44,453 bases of DNA from the NCBI GenBank assembly GCA_016462625.1, contig JAEMSV010000008.1:23022-67474 (forward strand). The letters run 5' to 3'. The stretch comes from Solirubrobacteraceae bacterium. GTDB lineage: Bacteria; Actinomycetota; Thermoleophilia; Solirubrobacterales; Solirubrobacteraceae. The first letter of the stretch is position 1. Every line of letters starts with the position of its first letter. Under the pieces are notes generated by a model. It was not told where the DNA came from. It worked only from the letters and a program-made list of their open reading frames with translations, and did not search any database. Shown here one piece after another: positions 25,662 to 34,918 of this stretch. Position numbers and translations under genes: made by a program.

Positions 25662-25662
<1 letters not shown>
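23206..25662 (-). CDS. nuoG: NADH-quinone oxidoreductase subunit G
   Basis: 818 residues, cytoplasmic electron-wire subunit. Cluster ligands in order: 2Fe-2S at C41, C53, C56, C70; N5 at H102, C106, C109, C115 (NHPLDCPVCDKGGEC); N4 at C155, C158, C161 and C205; and N7 at C231, C234, C238, C266, so the off-path N7 cluster of some bacteria is present. The remainder (about 270-818) is a molybdopterin-oxidoreductase-like fold that has lost its cofactor role. The ATG shares one base with the nuoF stop (TGATG) and the end overlaps nuoH by 4 bases. Confidence 0.98.
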
Positions 25663-26941
<1,279 letters not shown>

Positions 26942-26945
<4 letters not shown>

Positions 26946-27670
26946 CCGTTGGCCTCCGGGTCGACGGAGGGCCGCTTCAGCAGCTGCTTCTCCGGCAGGG
27001 GCTCCTCGCCCTTGCGAATCTGATCCACCAGCGTCGGCACCTCATCGAGGCTGATCGGGCCGACGTACGTGCCGTCGATCGACGCCATCGGTGCGATGTC
27101 GCAGGCGCCGAGGCACTCGAAGCCCCGCGCGTGGACGTCGTCGCCCTCGTTCAGCTCGCCCTGGATCGCATCCAGCAGGGCGTCGGCCCCGTTCAGCGAG
27201 CAGCTGATGTTCGTGCAGACGTAGACGCGACACCGGCCGACGGGCTTGGTGTCGAGCATGTCGTAGAAGGACGCGACCGCGATCAGGTACGCGGGCGTGA
27301 GCTGCATGACGCAGGCGACCTGCTCGATGGCCGTCGGCGAACACCAGCCGTGCACGCGCTGGGCGGCGGCGAGGGCCGGGATCGACGCGGACTTCGGATC
27401 TGGGTACCGGGGCAGCAGGCCCTCGATCTCGGCGCGCAGCGCCTCGGGGACCGGCGTCGTGGCCGGGTCGGGGATCGTCGCCGGGTCCTTCGTCAGGTCC
27501 ACCGGGTCGTCCCAGCCGGGGACGCGCGAGCCGTCGGCGTAGCGCGGCGCCTCGTCCTTGAACGCGGCGATCCGCTGCTGCGTCGGCGCGGCGGGCACGA
27601 TCTCCGCCGGCGGGGTCGCGATCGGCACGACGGGGTTGAAGATGTTGTCGCGGGTGGTCGCGTCGCTCAT
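26942..27670 (-). CDS. nuoE: NADH-quinone oxidoreductase subunit E with N-terminal extension
   Basis: 242 residues. The thioredoxin-like C-terminal part carries the 2Fe-2S ligands C152, C157, C186 and C190 (VCTNISCSLNG and FECLGACDIAP). Relative to the usual 160-170 residues it has an N-terminal Pro/Ala/Asp-rich extension of about 70 residues (NPVVPIATPPAEIVPAAPTQ region), predicted disordered before the helical EIEGLLPRYPDP start of the family. I place the start at 27670, two bases after the nuoD stop; the longer frame reading through nuoD is a shadow. Overlaps nuoF by 4 bases. Confidence 0.95.
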
Positions 27671-27672
27671 GG

Positions 27673-28926
27673 CTAGCGGTCGATCCCTCCGAGCACCGGG
27701 TCCATCATCGCCAGCGTGGCGATGAGGTCGGCGATGTACGTGCCGCGCGTCATCGGCGCGGTGGCCTGCAGGTTCACGAACGAGGGGTCGCGCATGTGCA
27801 CGCGCGCGGGCTTGCTCGAGCCGTCGGCCCGGACGAAGCAGCCCAGCTCGCCGCGCGGCGACTCGACCGGGAAGTAGCACTCGCCCTCCGGGACCCGGAA
27901 GCCCTCGGTGACGAGCTTGAAGTGGTGGATGAGCGCCTCCATCGAGGTGCCCAGCTCATGGCGCGGCGGCAGCGCGACCTTGCGGTCGTCGACGATGTGC
28001 CGGCCCTCGGGCAGCCCCTCGAGCGCCTGCTCGATGATGCGCGTGGACTGCTCCATCTCGGCGAGCCGCACCGCCATGCGATCCCAGTTGTCGCTCTCGG
28101 TGCCGACCGGGATCTTGAACTCGAAGTCCTCGTACGAGCAGTACGGCGCGGCCTTGCGCAGATCCCACGGGTTGCCCGACGCGCGGAGCAGCGGCCCGGT
28201 GACGCCGAGGGCCAGCAGCTCCTCCTCGCCGAGCGGGCAGATGCCCTTGAGACGCTGGAGCGCGATCTCGTTCTTGTAGAGCATGTCGCGGTACTGGCCG
28301 ACGCGCGTGGGCATGATGTCGACGAACTCGCGGACCTTCTCGGCCCAGCCGCGCGGCACGTCCTCGATGACGCCGCCGACCTGGAAGTAGCGCGTGTGCA
28401 TGCGCTGGCCGGTCGACTGCTCGAAGAGGTCAAGGATGCGCTCGCGCTCGCGGAAGCAGAACCAGAACATCGACATCGCGCCGAGGTCCAGCGCGCTGGT
28501 CCCGAGCCACACGAGGTGGCTCATGATCCGGTTGAGCTCCATGTGGATCACGCGCAGGTACTGGGCGCGCTTGGGGACCTCGATGCCCAGCAGCGTCTCG
28601 ACCGAGCCGCAGTACGCGTACGCGTTGAAGAAGTACGCGAGGTAGTCCATCCGCTCGACGACGGGGATGGCCTTCCAGTAGCTCTTCTGCTCGGCGGTCT
28701 TCTCGATGCCGGTGTGGACGTAGCCGATGATCGGCTTCAGATCGACGACGACCTCGCCCTGCAGCGTCACCAGCAGGCGCAACACCCCGTGCGTAGCCGG
28801 GTGGTGCGGGCCCATGTTGATGGTGAGCAGCTCGTGCTCGGAGCCGTCGGGCGACTCGATGCGCTCGAGGCGGCCCTCCATCGTGATGGAGTCCTCCTGC
28901 TGGCGGTAGTCGGAGCTGGCGGCCAT
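27673..28926 (-). CDS. nuoD: NADH-quinone oxidoreductase subunit D
   Basis: 417 residues, cytoplasmic subunit lining the quinone cavity with NuoB. GPHHPATHG (39-47) holds the quinone-site His, and the C-terminal ESPRGELGCFVRADGSSKPA plus the final DPVLGGIDR are the family hallmarks. Standard length. The start codon directly abuts the nuoC stop without spacer. No NiFe-hydrogenase cysteines, as expected for complex I rather than a hydrogenase. Confidence 0.98.
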   Translation of the reverse strand: MAASSDYRQQEDSITMEGRLERIESPDGSEHELLTINMGPHHPATHGVLRLLVTLQGEVVVDLKPIIGYVHTGIEKTAEQKSYWKAIPVVERMDYLAYFFNAYAYCGSVETLLGIEVPKRAQYLRVIHMELNRIMSHLVWLGTSALDLGAMSMFWFCFRERERILDLFEQSTGQRMHTRYFQVGGVIEDVPRGWAEKVREFVDIMPTRVGQYRDMLYKNEIALQRLKGICPLGEEELLALGVTGPLLRASGNPWDLRKAAPYCSYEDFEFKIPVGTESDNWDRMAVRLAEMEQSTRIIEQALEGLPEGRHIVDDRKVALPPRHELGTSMEALIHHFKLVTEGFRVPEGECYFPVESPRGELGCFVRADGSSKPARVHMRDPSFVNLQATAPMTRGTYIADLIATLAMMDPVLGGIDR

Positions 28927-29469
28927 CTACTTCCCCTGCCCGGTCGGGTCGGCGTCGATGCCGAGGGTGTAGTCCGTGCCCTTGGCCGCGTCCTGCGTGA
29001 AGAGCACCGGCTCGCCGCCGACGGGGAAGTCGCGGCGCTGCGGGTACCCCTCGTAATCCTCGGGCATCAGGATGCGGCGGAGGTCCGGGTGGCCCTCGAA
29101 AACCACGCCGAACATGTCGTAGACCTCGCGCTCCTGGTGGTTCGCGGTCGGCCACTCCGGGGTCACGGTCGGGACGACGGCGTCCGCGGTCGGGACGCGC
29201 AGCTTGATCGTGATCCGGTCGACCTTCTTCATGTCGAGCAGCTCGTAGTGGACGCCGAGGCGCGGCTCCTCGGGGAAGTAGTCGACCCCGTGGACGCTCA
29301 TGAGCGCCGTGAAGCCCTTGTCCTTGAGCTGCTGCAGGACCCAGCCGACCTTGCCCGGCGCGACGACGATCGTGCCCTTGCCGTGAGCGTGCAGGGTGTC
29401 GAGGACGGCATCGCCGTCCAGGTCCCGCAGCTCCCCTGCAAGCAGCTCGAGGCCGGTGGCGTCAGGCAC
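28927..29469 (-). CDS. nuoC: NADH-quinone oxidoreductase subunit C
   Basis: 180 residues, with [20 protein letters not shown] and [20 protein letters not shown], the 30 kDa subunit signature. It docks NuoD and NuoB in the connecting arm. It starts with GTG and overlaps the end of nuoB by 8 bases; it abuts nuoD. NuoC and NuoD are separate genes here, not fused as in E. coli. Confidence 0.97.
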   Translation of the reverse strand: MPDATGLELLAGELRDLDGDAVLDTLHAHGKGTIVVAPGKVGWVLQQLKDKGFTALMSVHGVDYFPEEPRLGVHYELLDMKKVDRITIKLRVPTADAVVPTVTPEWPTANHQEREVYDMFGVVFEGHPDLRRILMPEDYEGYPQRRDFPVGGEPVLFTQDAAKGTDYTLGIDADPTGQGK

Positions 29470-30223
29470 CGTCGCCCTCTTGCCCGGATGCGACCGCGGC
29501 GGCTTCTGCCTCGCCGGGGATCGGATCGAGCGCCACCGGTGCAGCTGCCGATGGGTCGGTCAGGGATGCGGGAAGCTCGTAGCCGGGCAGCAGCTCGGCG
29601 GTCTTCTCGGCGTCGTAGCGCGCGCGCCAGCCCTGATCCGGATTGTCCTGGATCATCTTGCGCAGCTTGAGGATCGCGTGCGCGAGAGCTTCGGGGCGCG
29701 GCGGGCAGCCGGGCACGTGGATGTCGACCGGCATGAACTTGTCGGCCGGGACGACGGCGTAGTTGTTGAAGACGCCCATCGACGACGAGCAGGCGCCCAT
29801 CGCGATCGCCCACTTGGGCTCGAGCATCTGGTCGTACACGCGGCGGACGACGGGGGCCATCTTGATCGAGACGCGGCCCGAGAGGATGAGGATGTCCGCC
29901 TGGCGCGGGCTGGCGCGGAACGCCTCGAAGCCGAAGCGCGCGATGTCGACGCGCGAGGCGACGATCGACATCATCTCGATCGCGCAGCACGCCAGGCCGA
30001 ACGTGGCCGGGAAGAGCGCGTTGGACGCGGCCCACGCGCCGGCCTTGTTCAGCGTCGTCGTGAGCAGGCGCGACTCGACGTACTCCTCGAGCTCCTGGCC
30101 CGCGAGGTCACCACGCAAGAAGTCCCGCGCGCGACGCTGCTCGATCTTCAGGTCGTACGGGGTGGCGGGCTCAGCGCCGAACGGGGCGCCGATGGCGCCG
30201 GCCTTGGAGCGGATTACGTCCAA
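29462..30223 (-). CDS. nuoB: NADH-quinone oxidoreductase subunit B (TTG start)
   Basis: 253 residues from a TTG at 30223. The N2 cluster ligands are C79-C80 ([10 protein letters not shown]), C145 (GACSSSMG) and C173 (VPGCPPRPE). N2 hands electrons to quinone. There is no ATG or GTG before the essential cysteines that would keep the conserved N-terminal helix ([20 protein letters not shown]), and TTG is preceded by GAGGAG at a normal distance, so TTG is the likely start and overlaps the nuoA end by 10 bases. A C-terminal tail of about 50 residues ([20 protein letters not shown]) exceeds the family norm. Confidence 0.95.
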   Translation of the reverse strand: MDVIRSKAGAIGAPFGAEPATPYDLKIEQRRARDFLRGDLAGQELEEYVESRLLTTTLNKAGAWAASNALFPATFGLACCAIEMMSIVASRVDIARFGFEAFRASPRQADILILSGRVSIKMAPVVRRVYDQMLEPKWAIAMGACSSSMGVFNNYAVVPADKFMPVDIHVPGCPPRPEALAHAILKLRKMIQDNPDQGWRARYDAEKTAELLPGYELPASLTDPSAAAPVALDPIPGEAEAAAVASGQEGDGA

Positions 30224-30570
30224 TTGAGGGCTCCTCGCCGCCAGACGTACACGAAGGCGACGGTCAGAAGGACGATGAAGACCGAGATCTCGATCAGCGC
30301 GAAGGTGCCGAACGAGGCGAGCTGGATCGCCACCGGGAAGAGGAACACGACCTCGAGATCGAACAGGATGAAGAGCATCGCGATCAGGTAGAAGCTGATC
30401 CCGAACTTGAAGTTGTGCTTGACCTCGGAGGGCAGCCCGCACTCGTACGGGTCGGACTTGTGCGGCACGTTGCGCTTCGGTCCCAGGAGCTTGTTCGCGT
30501 AGGCGAACAGCAGGCCGATTCCGGTCCCAAGGACGATGAAGACAAGTGCGGGGAGATACGAGCGAAGCAC
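30214..30570 (-). CDS. nuoA: NADH-quinone oxidoreductase subunit A
   Basis: 118 residues, three membrane helices. [10 protein letters not shown] and [20 protein letters not shown] are the family signatures with the conserved acidic residues of helix 2. It is the first gene of the operon, starting with GTG at 30570. I see no convincing ribosome binding site; the region upstream contains a perfect 9+9 inverted repeat (30587-30611) that could control transcription of the whole 15 kb operon. Confidence 0.97.
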   Translation of the reverse strand: MLRSYLPALVFIVLGTGIGLLFAYANKLLGPKRNVPHKSDPYECGLPSEVKHNFKFGISFYLIAMLFILFDLEVVFLFPVAIQLASFGTFALIEISVFIVLLTVAFVYVWRRGALNWT

Positions 30571-30586
30571 GGGGGGACCACCGTTC

Positions 30587-30611
30587 TATCACCCTTTGTG
30601 ACAGGGTGATA
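30587..30611. promoter_or_regulatory. Inverted repeat between nuoA and divergent gene
   Basis: TATCACCCT (30587-30595) and AGGGTGATA (30603-30611) form a perfect 9+9 repeat with a 7-base spacer. It lies 16 bases upstream of nuoA (minus) and 4 bases upstream of the GTG at 30616 (plus), the only intergenic space available for both promoters. A dimeric regulator could control both transcripts; the regulator is unknown. Confidence 0.5.
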
Positions 30612-30615
30612 CTTA

Positions 30616-31071
30616 GTGCCGGACAGCACGACGGAAATCGCCGAGGCGGCAGCCTGGATCGTGGCCATTGTGAACGCCCTCGCGGCGGTCGTCGGCGCGT
30701 ACCAGTGGTGGCGCGTCGCGCCGAGCCCGCTCTTCTGGGCGCTGGCCCGCGCTGGGCAGGCGCTCGCCATCGGCCAGGCGCTCCTCGCGGGCGGGTTGTG
30801 GATCGGCGGCTTCGAGCCGGGCAACGACCTGTACTGGTTGTACGCGGTGCTGCCCGTGGCGGTCGGTTTCGTCGCCGAGGGGATCCGGATCGCGTCCGCG
30901 CACGAGGTGCTGGAGAAGCGCGGGCTCGAGGATGCCGCGGCGGTCGGCGAGCTCGCCGAGGCCGACCAGAAGTCGGTGGTCATCTCGATCATGCGCCGTG
31001 AGCTCGGGGTCGCGGCACTCGCCGCCGGCGTGGTCGCGTTCCTCGCGCTCCGCGCGGTCATCGAAGTCTGA
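30616..31071 (+). CDS. Four-helix membrane protein of unknown function
   Basis: 151 residues. Hydrophobic segments lie at roughly 10-30, 38-62, 72-90 and 128-148, with a soluble helical stretch between the last two ([20 protein letters not shown]). No motif is recognised. It starts with GTG, right after the inverted repeat shared with the nuo promoter region, so it may be coregulated with nuo. It ends 22 bases before the MFS gene and may be cotranscribed with it. Confidence 0.75.
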   Translation: MPDSTTEIAEAAAWIVAIVNALAAVVGAYQWWRVAPSPLFWALARAGQALAIGQALLAGGLWIGGFEPGNDLYWLYAVLPVAVGFVAEGIRIASAHEVLEKRGLEDAAAVGELAEADQKSVVISIMRRELGVAALAAGVVAFLALRAVIEV

Positions 31072-31093
31072 GAAGACTGCAAGACTCGGCCGT

Positions 31094-32590
31094 ATGGGTC
31101 GAGAGCCGAACAAGTGGTGGACGCTGACCGCGGTCAGCGTGGCCATCTTCATGCTGCTGCTGGACATCACGGTGGTGAACGTCGCGCTGCCGGACATCCA
31201 GAGCGATCTGGATTCGTCGTTCGATGACCTGCAATGGGTCGTCGACGCCTACTCGCTGACGCTCGCCGCGTTCCTGCTGACCGCCGGCTCGGCCGCCGAC
31301 CGGATCGGGCGTCGCTCGGTCTTCATCGCGGGCCTCGTCGTCTTCTGCCTCGCGTCGATCGCCTGCGGGCTGTCCCACACGCCGCTGATGCTGAACCTCT
31401 CCCGAGGGGTCCAGGGGGTCGGCGGGGCGATGATGTTCGCGACGTCGCTGGCCCTCATCGCCCAAGCGTTCCACGGCAAGGACCGCGGCACGGCGTTCGG
31501 CGTGTTCGGCGCGGTGACGGGCGGCGCGGTGGCGGTTGGCCCGCTGGTCGGCGGCGCGATCGTCGAGGGGATCGGCTGGGAGTGGGTCTTCTTCATCAAC
31601 GTGCCGATCGGGATCCTCACCGTGGTGGGCACGCTGCTGTACGTCCGCGAGTCCCACGACCCGACGCCGGGCCGGATGGACATCCCGGGCTTCGCGACGT
31701 TCTCCGCGGCGCTCTTCCTCTTGGTGTTCGCGCTGGTGCGCGGCAACAGCGAGGGCTGGGGGAGCCCGCTGATCGTCGGCTTCCTGGTCAGCTCCGTGGT
31801 GCTGCTGGCCGCGTTCGTCGCGATCGAGATGCGCGCGGAGCACCCGATGCTCGATCTGTCGCTGTTCCGCAACCGGTCGTTCGCGGGCGCGGCGATCGTG
31901 GCCTTCTGCCTGTCGGGCTCGATGTTCTCGATGTTCCTGTACCTCACCCTGTACATCCAGAACGTGCTCGGGTACTCGCCGCTGGAAGCGGGCGTGCGGT
32001 TCCTCCCGGTGACGCTGCTCTCGTTCTTCGTGGCGCCGATCTCGGGGCGGCTGTCCGCGCGGGTCCCGGTCCGGCTGCTGCTCGGGACCGGGCTGCTGCT
32101 GGTCGGGGTCGGCCTGCTGGCGATGACCGTCATCGACGCCGACTCCGAGTGGACCGCGCTGCTCCCGGGCTTCCTGTTCTGCGGGGTCGGGATCGGCCTG
32201 ACGAACCCGCCGCTGGCCTCGACGCAGGTCGGCGTGGTCCATCCGCGGGAGAGCGGGATGGCGTCGGGCATCGGCAACACGTTCCGTCAGGTGGGGATCG
32301 CGACGGGGATCGCGGCGTATGGGGCGATTTTCGAGCACACGGTGGTGTCGAAGACGCCACGCGTGCTGGGGCAGGCTGCCAGTGACCTCCCGGCTGAGGT
32401 CCTGGCCAGCGGCCGGGTCGGTGAGTTCCACAACGCGGCGCTCGAGCAAGCGGCTCGGGTGGGCTTCACGGGCGCCCTCAGCGATCTCCTGGTGATTGCC
32501 GCGGTCGTGGCGCTCCTCGGCTCAGTCGCCGGCTACGCCCTCGTCCGCCAGAGCGACTTCGTGGTCCCACCCGACGCCCCCGGGGGGTGA
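31094..32590 (+). CDS. MFS multidrug exporter, DHA2 (EmrB/QacA) type
   Basis: 498 residues with about 14 hydrophobic segments. The first helix LLLDITVVNVALPDI is the DHA2 hallmark (motif D1 region), AGSAADRIGRRSVF is motif A between helices 2 and 3, and GAVTGGAVAVGPLVGGAIVE is motif C of drug:proton antiporters. It probably exports amphipathic compounds using the proton gradient. Substrate is unknown. The ATG lies 7 bases after AAGACT, an imperfect -10, and no ribosome binding site is seen. The gene ends 6 bases before the left end of nuclease cassette B's palindrome. Confidence 0.92.
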   Translation: MGREPNKWWTLTAVSVAIFMLLLDITVVNVALPDIQSDLDSSFDDLQWVVDAYSLTLAAFLLTAGSAADRIGRRSVFIAGLVVFCLASIACGLSHTPLMLNLSRGVQGVGGAMMFATSLALIAQAFHGKDRGTAFGVFGAVTGGAVAVGPLVGGAIVEGIGWEWVFFINVPIGILTVVGTLLYVRESHDPTPGRMDIPGFATFSAALFLLVFALVRGNSEGWGSPLIVGFLVSSVVLLAAFVAIEMRAEHPMLDLSLFRNRSFAGAAIVAFCLSGSMFSMFLYLTLYIQNVLGYSPLEAGVRFLPVTLLSFFVAPISGRLSARVPVRLLLGTGLLLVGVGLLAMTVIDADSEWTALLPGFLFCGVGIGLTNPPLASTQVGVVHPRESGMASGIGNTFRQVGIATGIAAYGAIFEHTVVSKTPRVLGQAASDLPAEVLASGRVGEFHNAALEQAARVGFTGALSDLLVIAAVVALLGSVAGYALVRQSDFVVPPDAPGG

Positions 32591-32595
32591 GTTTC

Positions 32596-32646
32596 CGGAT
32601 CGGGGCGCCTAGAAGTCGCGATGCGACTTCAAATCGACCCGATCCG
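32596..32646. repeat. Left compound palindrome of nuclease cassette B
   Basis: Outer arms CGGATCGGG (32596-32604) and CCCGATCCG (32638-32646) and inner arms GAAGTCGC (32612-32619) and GCGACTTC (32623-32630) are perfect inverted repeats. The start codon of the nuclease gene (32621) lies in the inner loop. Bases 32612-32646 recur at 33537-33571 with 3 differences in 35. Confidence 0.92.
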
Positions 32647-33538
32647 TCCCGACGCCCTGGTGGCGGCTCGTGCTGCCACCCAGCATGGAGTCATCACCTT
32701 CGAGGAGCTGCTGGCCTGTGGGCTGACGCAGGCCGGGATCCAGCGGCGCGTGCGCGCCGGGCTCCTGCACCGGCTGTACCGCGGCGTCTTTGCGGTCGGC
32801 CACCCCGGGCTGAGTGCCGAAGGCCTCAGGCTCGCAGCGGTGCTGGCGTGCGGCGAGCAGGCCGCGCTCAGCCACGTGTCGGCGGCCGCCGAGCTGGGCG
32901 TGCGGCCTCGGCGGGGCGGGCTGATCGACGTGACGGTCCCCACCCGGAACGGCCGGGCCGCGCCCCGGGGCGTCCGGCTGCACCGGGTGGGCGAGCTGCC
33001 CGTCGACGAGGTGATCGCGCGCGGGCGCCTGCGCCTCACCTCAGCGGCACGGACGTTCGTCGACTGCTCCGCATCGCTCCACCCACGGGAGATCGCGCTG
33101 ATGCTCGACGAGGCGTGGCCCCGGCACCTCATCGACTGGAAGGCGATCGAGCGGGCGATGGCTCGCCCGCGGCCCGGGGTGGCGCCGCTTCGCCGCGTGA
33201 TCTCCGGCCACGTTCCCGGCACGACCAAGACCCGGACGAAGGCCGAGGAGCGGCTGCGACGGCTCGTTCTCGCGTCGGTGCTGCCGGCGCCCGAGGTCAA
33301 CGTGCCGCTTGGTCCCTGGGAGGTCGATCTGCTCTGGCGCGACTGGTGGCTCGTGGTCGAGGTCGACAGCGCGGGATACCACGGGAGCCCGTGGGCGCAG
33401 GCCCGAGACGCGCGCAAGGACGAATGGCTCATGGAGCGCGGGTTCCGGGTGCTGAGGATCCCGAGTCGCCACCCGGCGACGCAGCCGGAGCTGGTGGTGG
33501 CCCTGATCGCGGCTGCGCTGCGCATCGGGTCGAGTTGA
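32621..33538 (+). CDS. AbiEi-like winged-helix plus PD-(D/E)XK (DUF559/Vsr-like) nuclease, cassette B
   Basis: 305 residues. N-terminal part (about 12-140): QHGVITFEELLACGLTQAGI and LHRLYRGVFAVGHPGLSAEG, the usual start of actinobacterial AbiEi-type/DUF559 proteins. C-terminal nuclease fold (about 205-285): E209/E210 in TKAEERL, D236 in WEVDLLW, E247-x-D249 in LVVEVDSAGYH, then RGFRVLRIPS. The catalytic set appears complete. Residues MRLQIDPIR are encoded by the left repeat; a second copy of these codons in the right repeat (33546) opens an empty frame. A GTG at codon 14 could be an alternative start outside the repeat. Homologous to the cassette A protein but far from identical. Confidence 0.8.
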   Translation: MRLQIDPIRPDALVAARAATQHGVITFEELLACGLTQAGIQRRVRAGLLHRLYRGVFAVGHPGLSAEGLRLAAVLACGEQAALSHVSAAAELGVRPRRGGLIDVTVPTRNGRAAPRGVRLHRVGELPVDEVIARGRLRLTSAARTFVDCSASLHPREIALMLDEAWPRHLIDWKAIERAMARPRPGVAPLRRVISGHVPGTTKTRTKAEERLRRLVLASVLPAPEVNVPLGPWEVDLLWRDWWLVVEVDSAGYHGSPWAQARDARKDEWLMERGFRVLRIPSRHPATQPELVVALIAAALRIGSS

Positions 33539-33571
33539 AGTCGGCATGCGACTTCAGATCGACCCGATCCG
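33524..33571. repeat. Right compound palindrome of cassette B, likely bidirectional terminator
   Basis: Outer arms ATCGGGTCGA (33524-33533) and TCGACCCGAT (33559-33568), inner arms GAAGTCG (33537-33543) and CGACTTC (33549-33555), all perfect. The gene stop (33536-33538) is inside. The repeat ends 9 bases before the stop of the convergent flavin reductase gene, so the hairpin may end both transcripts. TCAGATCGAC (33554-33563) is shared with the cassette A palindromes. Confidence 0.92.
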
Positions 33572-33579
33572 GAACCGGG

Positions 33580-34059
33580 TCAGGCGAGCGTGCGGTAGGT
33601 GCCGTCGGCGAAGACGAGCGGTGGCTTCGTGGGGTCGGTGTAGGTCCCCAGCACCTCGCCGATCCCGATCGTGTGGTCGCCGCCCGGGATCAGCTCCCGC
33701 AGCGAGCATGCGATCCACGCAGCCGCCCCGTCGAGCACCGGCACGCCGTGCTCCTCGGTGTGGGTGACCGCGCGGAACTTCTCGGCGGGCAGCGCCTTGG
33801 ACGCGAACACGGCCGCCAACTCAGCTTGGTCGGCCGCCAGCACATTGACCGCGAAACGCTCCGACTCCCGCACCGCCGGCAGCGTGCGTGACGTGTTGTC
33901 GAAGCAGACGAGCAGCAGCAGCGGCTCGAGCGACAGCGAGGAGATCGCGTTGGTGGTGAGGCCTGCGGGCCCGCCGGGGCCGGTCGTCGTCACCACCGTC
34001 ACGCCGGTCGGGAACCGGCCGATGGCGTCGCGGAACGCCCGCGGGTCGGCGCCGGTCAT
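33580..34059 (-). CDS. Flavin reductase-like FMN-binding protein
   Basis: 159 residues. The N-terminal FRDAIGRFPTGVTVVTT and GLTTNAISSLSLEPLLLLVC, followed by FAVNVLAADQAELAAVFA, are the HpaC/flavin reductase family pattern; such proteins use NAD(P)H to reduce free FMN or FAD for a partner monooxygenase. DGAAAWIACSLRELIPGGDH is the later core strand. The start at 34059 overlaps the upstream copper lipoprotein stop by 4 bases (ATGA), so the two form an operon; an extension upstream is a shadow. No monooxygenase is next to it, so its partner is unknown. Confidence 0.9.
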   Translation of the reverse strand: MTGADPRAFRDAIGRFPTGVTVVTTTGPGGPAGLTTNAISSLSLEPLLLLVCFDNTSRTLPAVRESERFAVNVLAADQAELAAVFASKALPAEKFRAVTHTEEHGVPVLDGAAAWIACSLRELIPGGDHTIGIGEVLGTYTDPTKPPLVFADGTYRTLA

Positions 34060-34463
34060 CGCTTCGTCACCGTCAGCTCGCCCCACATCCCGAGGTCGTC
34101 GTGGTTGGAGATCGTGCACGCCAGGCGGTAGGTCCCCGGGGACAGCCGGACCGTCCCGGAGACGGTCTTGTGCGGCCCGGCGGTCGGGGTGCCGCCGACC
34201 GTCCGCTCGGGGGTCGCAGGATCCTGCCGGGGGAGCTCCACGCGGAGATTGTGGTTCAGGCGGCCCGTGTTCCGCGCTGTGATGCGGACCTCCCCAGCGG
34301 GCACCGTGACCTTCTGGGGGAGGATCCGGTACTCGTCGAGGGTGACGCGGAGGTGCCCGTCTTGCGCGCGCGTCGGTTCCTCACCGCAGCCGGGCAGGGT
34401 GGCGGCGACGACCGCGAGGACGAACATGAGGACGGGACGACGAGGCATCGAGGGGCCCATCAT
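34056..34463 (-). CDS. Blue-copper (cupredoxin) lipoprotein
   Basis: 135 residues. A signal peptide with lipobox L-P-G-C26 marks a lipoprotein held on the outer face of the membrane. The cupredoxin domain (about 35-135) carries a complete type 1 copper site: H71 in LNHNLRVE and C116-x4-H121-x4-M126 in ACTISNHDDLGMWG. It should transfer single electrons. Several starts (34463, 34460, 34448) precede the signal; I give the first. Only 20 bases separate it from the divergent cytochrome c lipoprotein gene, suggesting a shared control region and a shared electron path. Overlaps the flavin reductase gene by 4 bases. Confidence 0.88.
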   Translation of the reverse strand: MMGPSMPRRPVLMFVLAVVAATLPGCGEEPTRAQDGHLRVTLDEYRILPQKVTVPAGEVRITARNTGRLNHNLRVELPRQDPATPERTVGGTPTAGPHKTVSGTVRLSPGTYRLACTISNHDDLGMWGELTVTKR

Positions 34464-34466
34464 GCC

Positions 34467-34472
34467 TATAGT
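34467..34472 (+). promoter_or_regulatory. -10 box TATAGT for cytochrome c gene
   Basis: TATAGT lies 11 bases before the ATG at 34484, so the transcript would have a leader of only a few bases. It is the most consensus-like -10 seen in the window and lies in the 20-base gap between two divergent lipoprotein genes. No clear -35. Confidence 0.5.
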
Positions 34473-34483
34473 CTGCGCCGCCC

Positions 34484-34882
34484 ATGACGCGCCGCATTCT
34501 GATCCCCGTAACCGCTGTCGTCGCCGCGCTGGCCCTCTCGGCCTGCGGGACGGAGAACGTCGAGACGTCCGACATCGAGCCGCAGTACCAGGCCGGCGCG
34601 GACCTCTTCGTGGAGAACTGCTCGGGCTGCCACACGCTGAGCTCGGTGGGCGCCGAGGGCTCGGCGATCAAGATCAACAACCGCGAGCGCGTCGATGGTC
34701 CGAACTTCGACCAGCGCGCGGAGACGAAGGACCAGGTCCTCTACGCCATCCGCAACGGCGGGTTCTCCGGCGCGATCATGCCCGAGAACATCGTCACCGG
34801 CCCCGAGGCTCAGGAGCTCGCCGCGTTCCTGGCCAAGTACGCCGGTGCCGACAAGCCGGCGGCTGTCAGCCCCACCGGCTGA
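34484..34882 (+). CDS. Cytochrome c lipoprotein
   Basis: 132 residues. Signal peptide with lipobox L-S-A-C21, then a class I cytochrome c domain with heme motif C46-S-G-C49-H50 and a probable distal ligand M99 in FSGAIMPENI. It would be anchored on the outer membrane face and carry electrons between respiratory complexes or reductases. Divergent from the blue-copper lipoprotein gene, which points to a joint role. It ends 36 bases before serS. Confidence 0.93.
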   Translation: MTRRILIPVTAVVAALALSACGTENVETSDIEPQYQAGADLFVENCSGCHTLSSVGAEGSAIKINNRERVDGPNFDQRAETKDQVLYAIRNGGFSGAIMPENIVTGPEAQELAAFLAKYAGADKPAAVSPTG

Positions 34883-34905
34883 CGCGCTGCATCCTCCGGG
34901 CGTCG

Positions 34906-34911
34906 TAGGGT
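34906..34911 (+). promoter_or_regulatory. Leaderless -10 box of serS
   Basis: TAGGGT lies 7 bases before the serS ATG. No T-box or long leader is present: only 36 bases separate the genes, so the aminoacyl-tRNA synthetase is not controlled by a leader RNA here. Confidence 0.5.
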
Positions 34912-34918
34912 CAGGCCG

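Larger units (their letters stand above)
32612..33571 (+). mobile_element. Putative palindrome-bracketed nuclease cassette B
   Basis: A 960-base unit placed exactly between the converging ends of the MFS gene (stop 32590) and the flavin reductase gene (stop 33580). A 35-base repeat occurs in direct orientation at both ends (32 of 35 identical), each within a longer palindrome. The gene's start codon lies in the left copy and its stop in the right palindrome. The organisation is that of cassette A at 14426-15404. No transposase is present; mobility is inferred. Confidence 0.45.

Noticed and set aside
33546..33767. Short plus-strand frame beginning MRLQIDPIR after cassette B
   Set aside because: Only the repeat-encoded start resembles the nuclease; the rest runs antisense to the flavin reductase gene.
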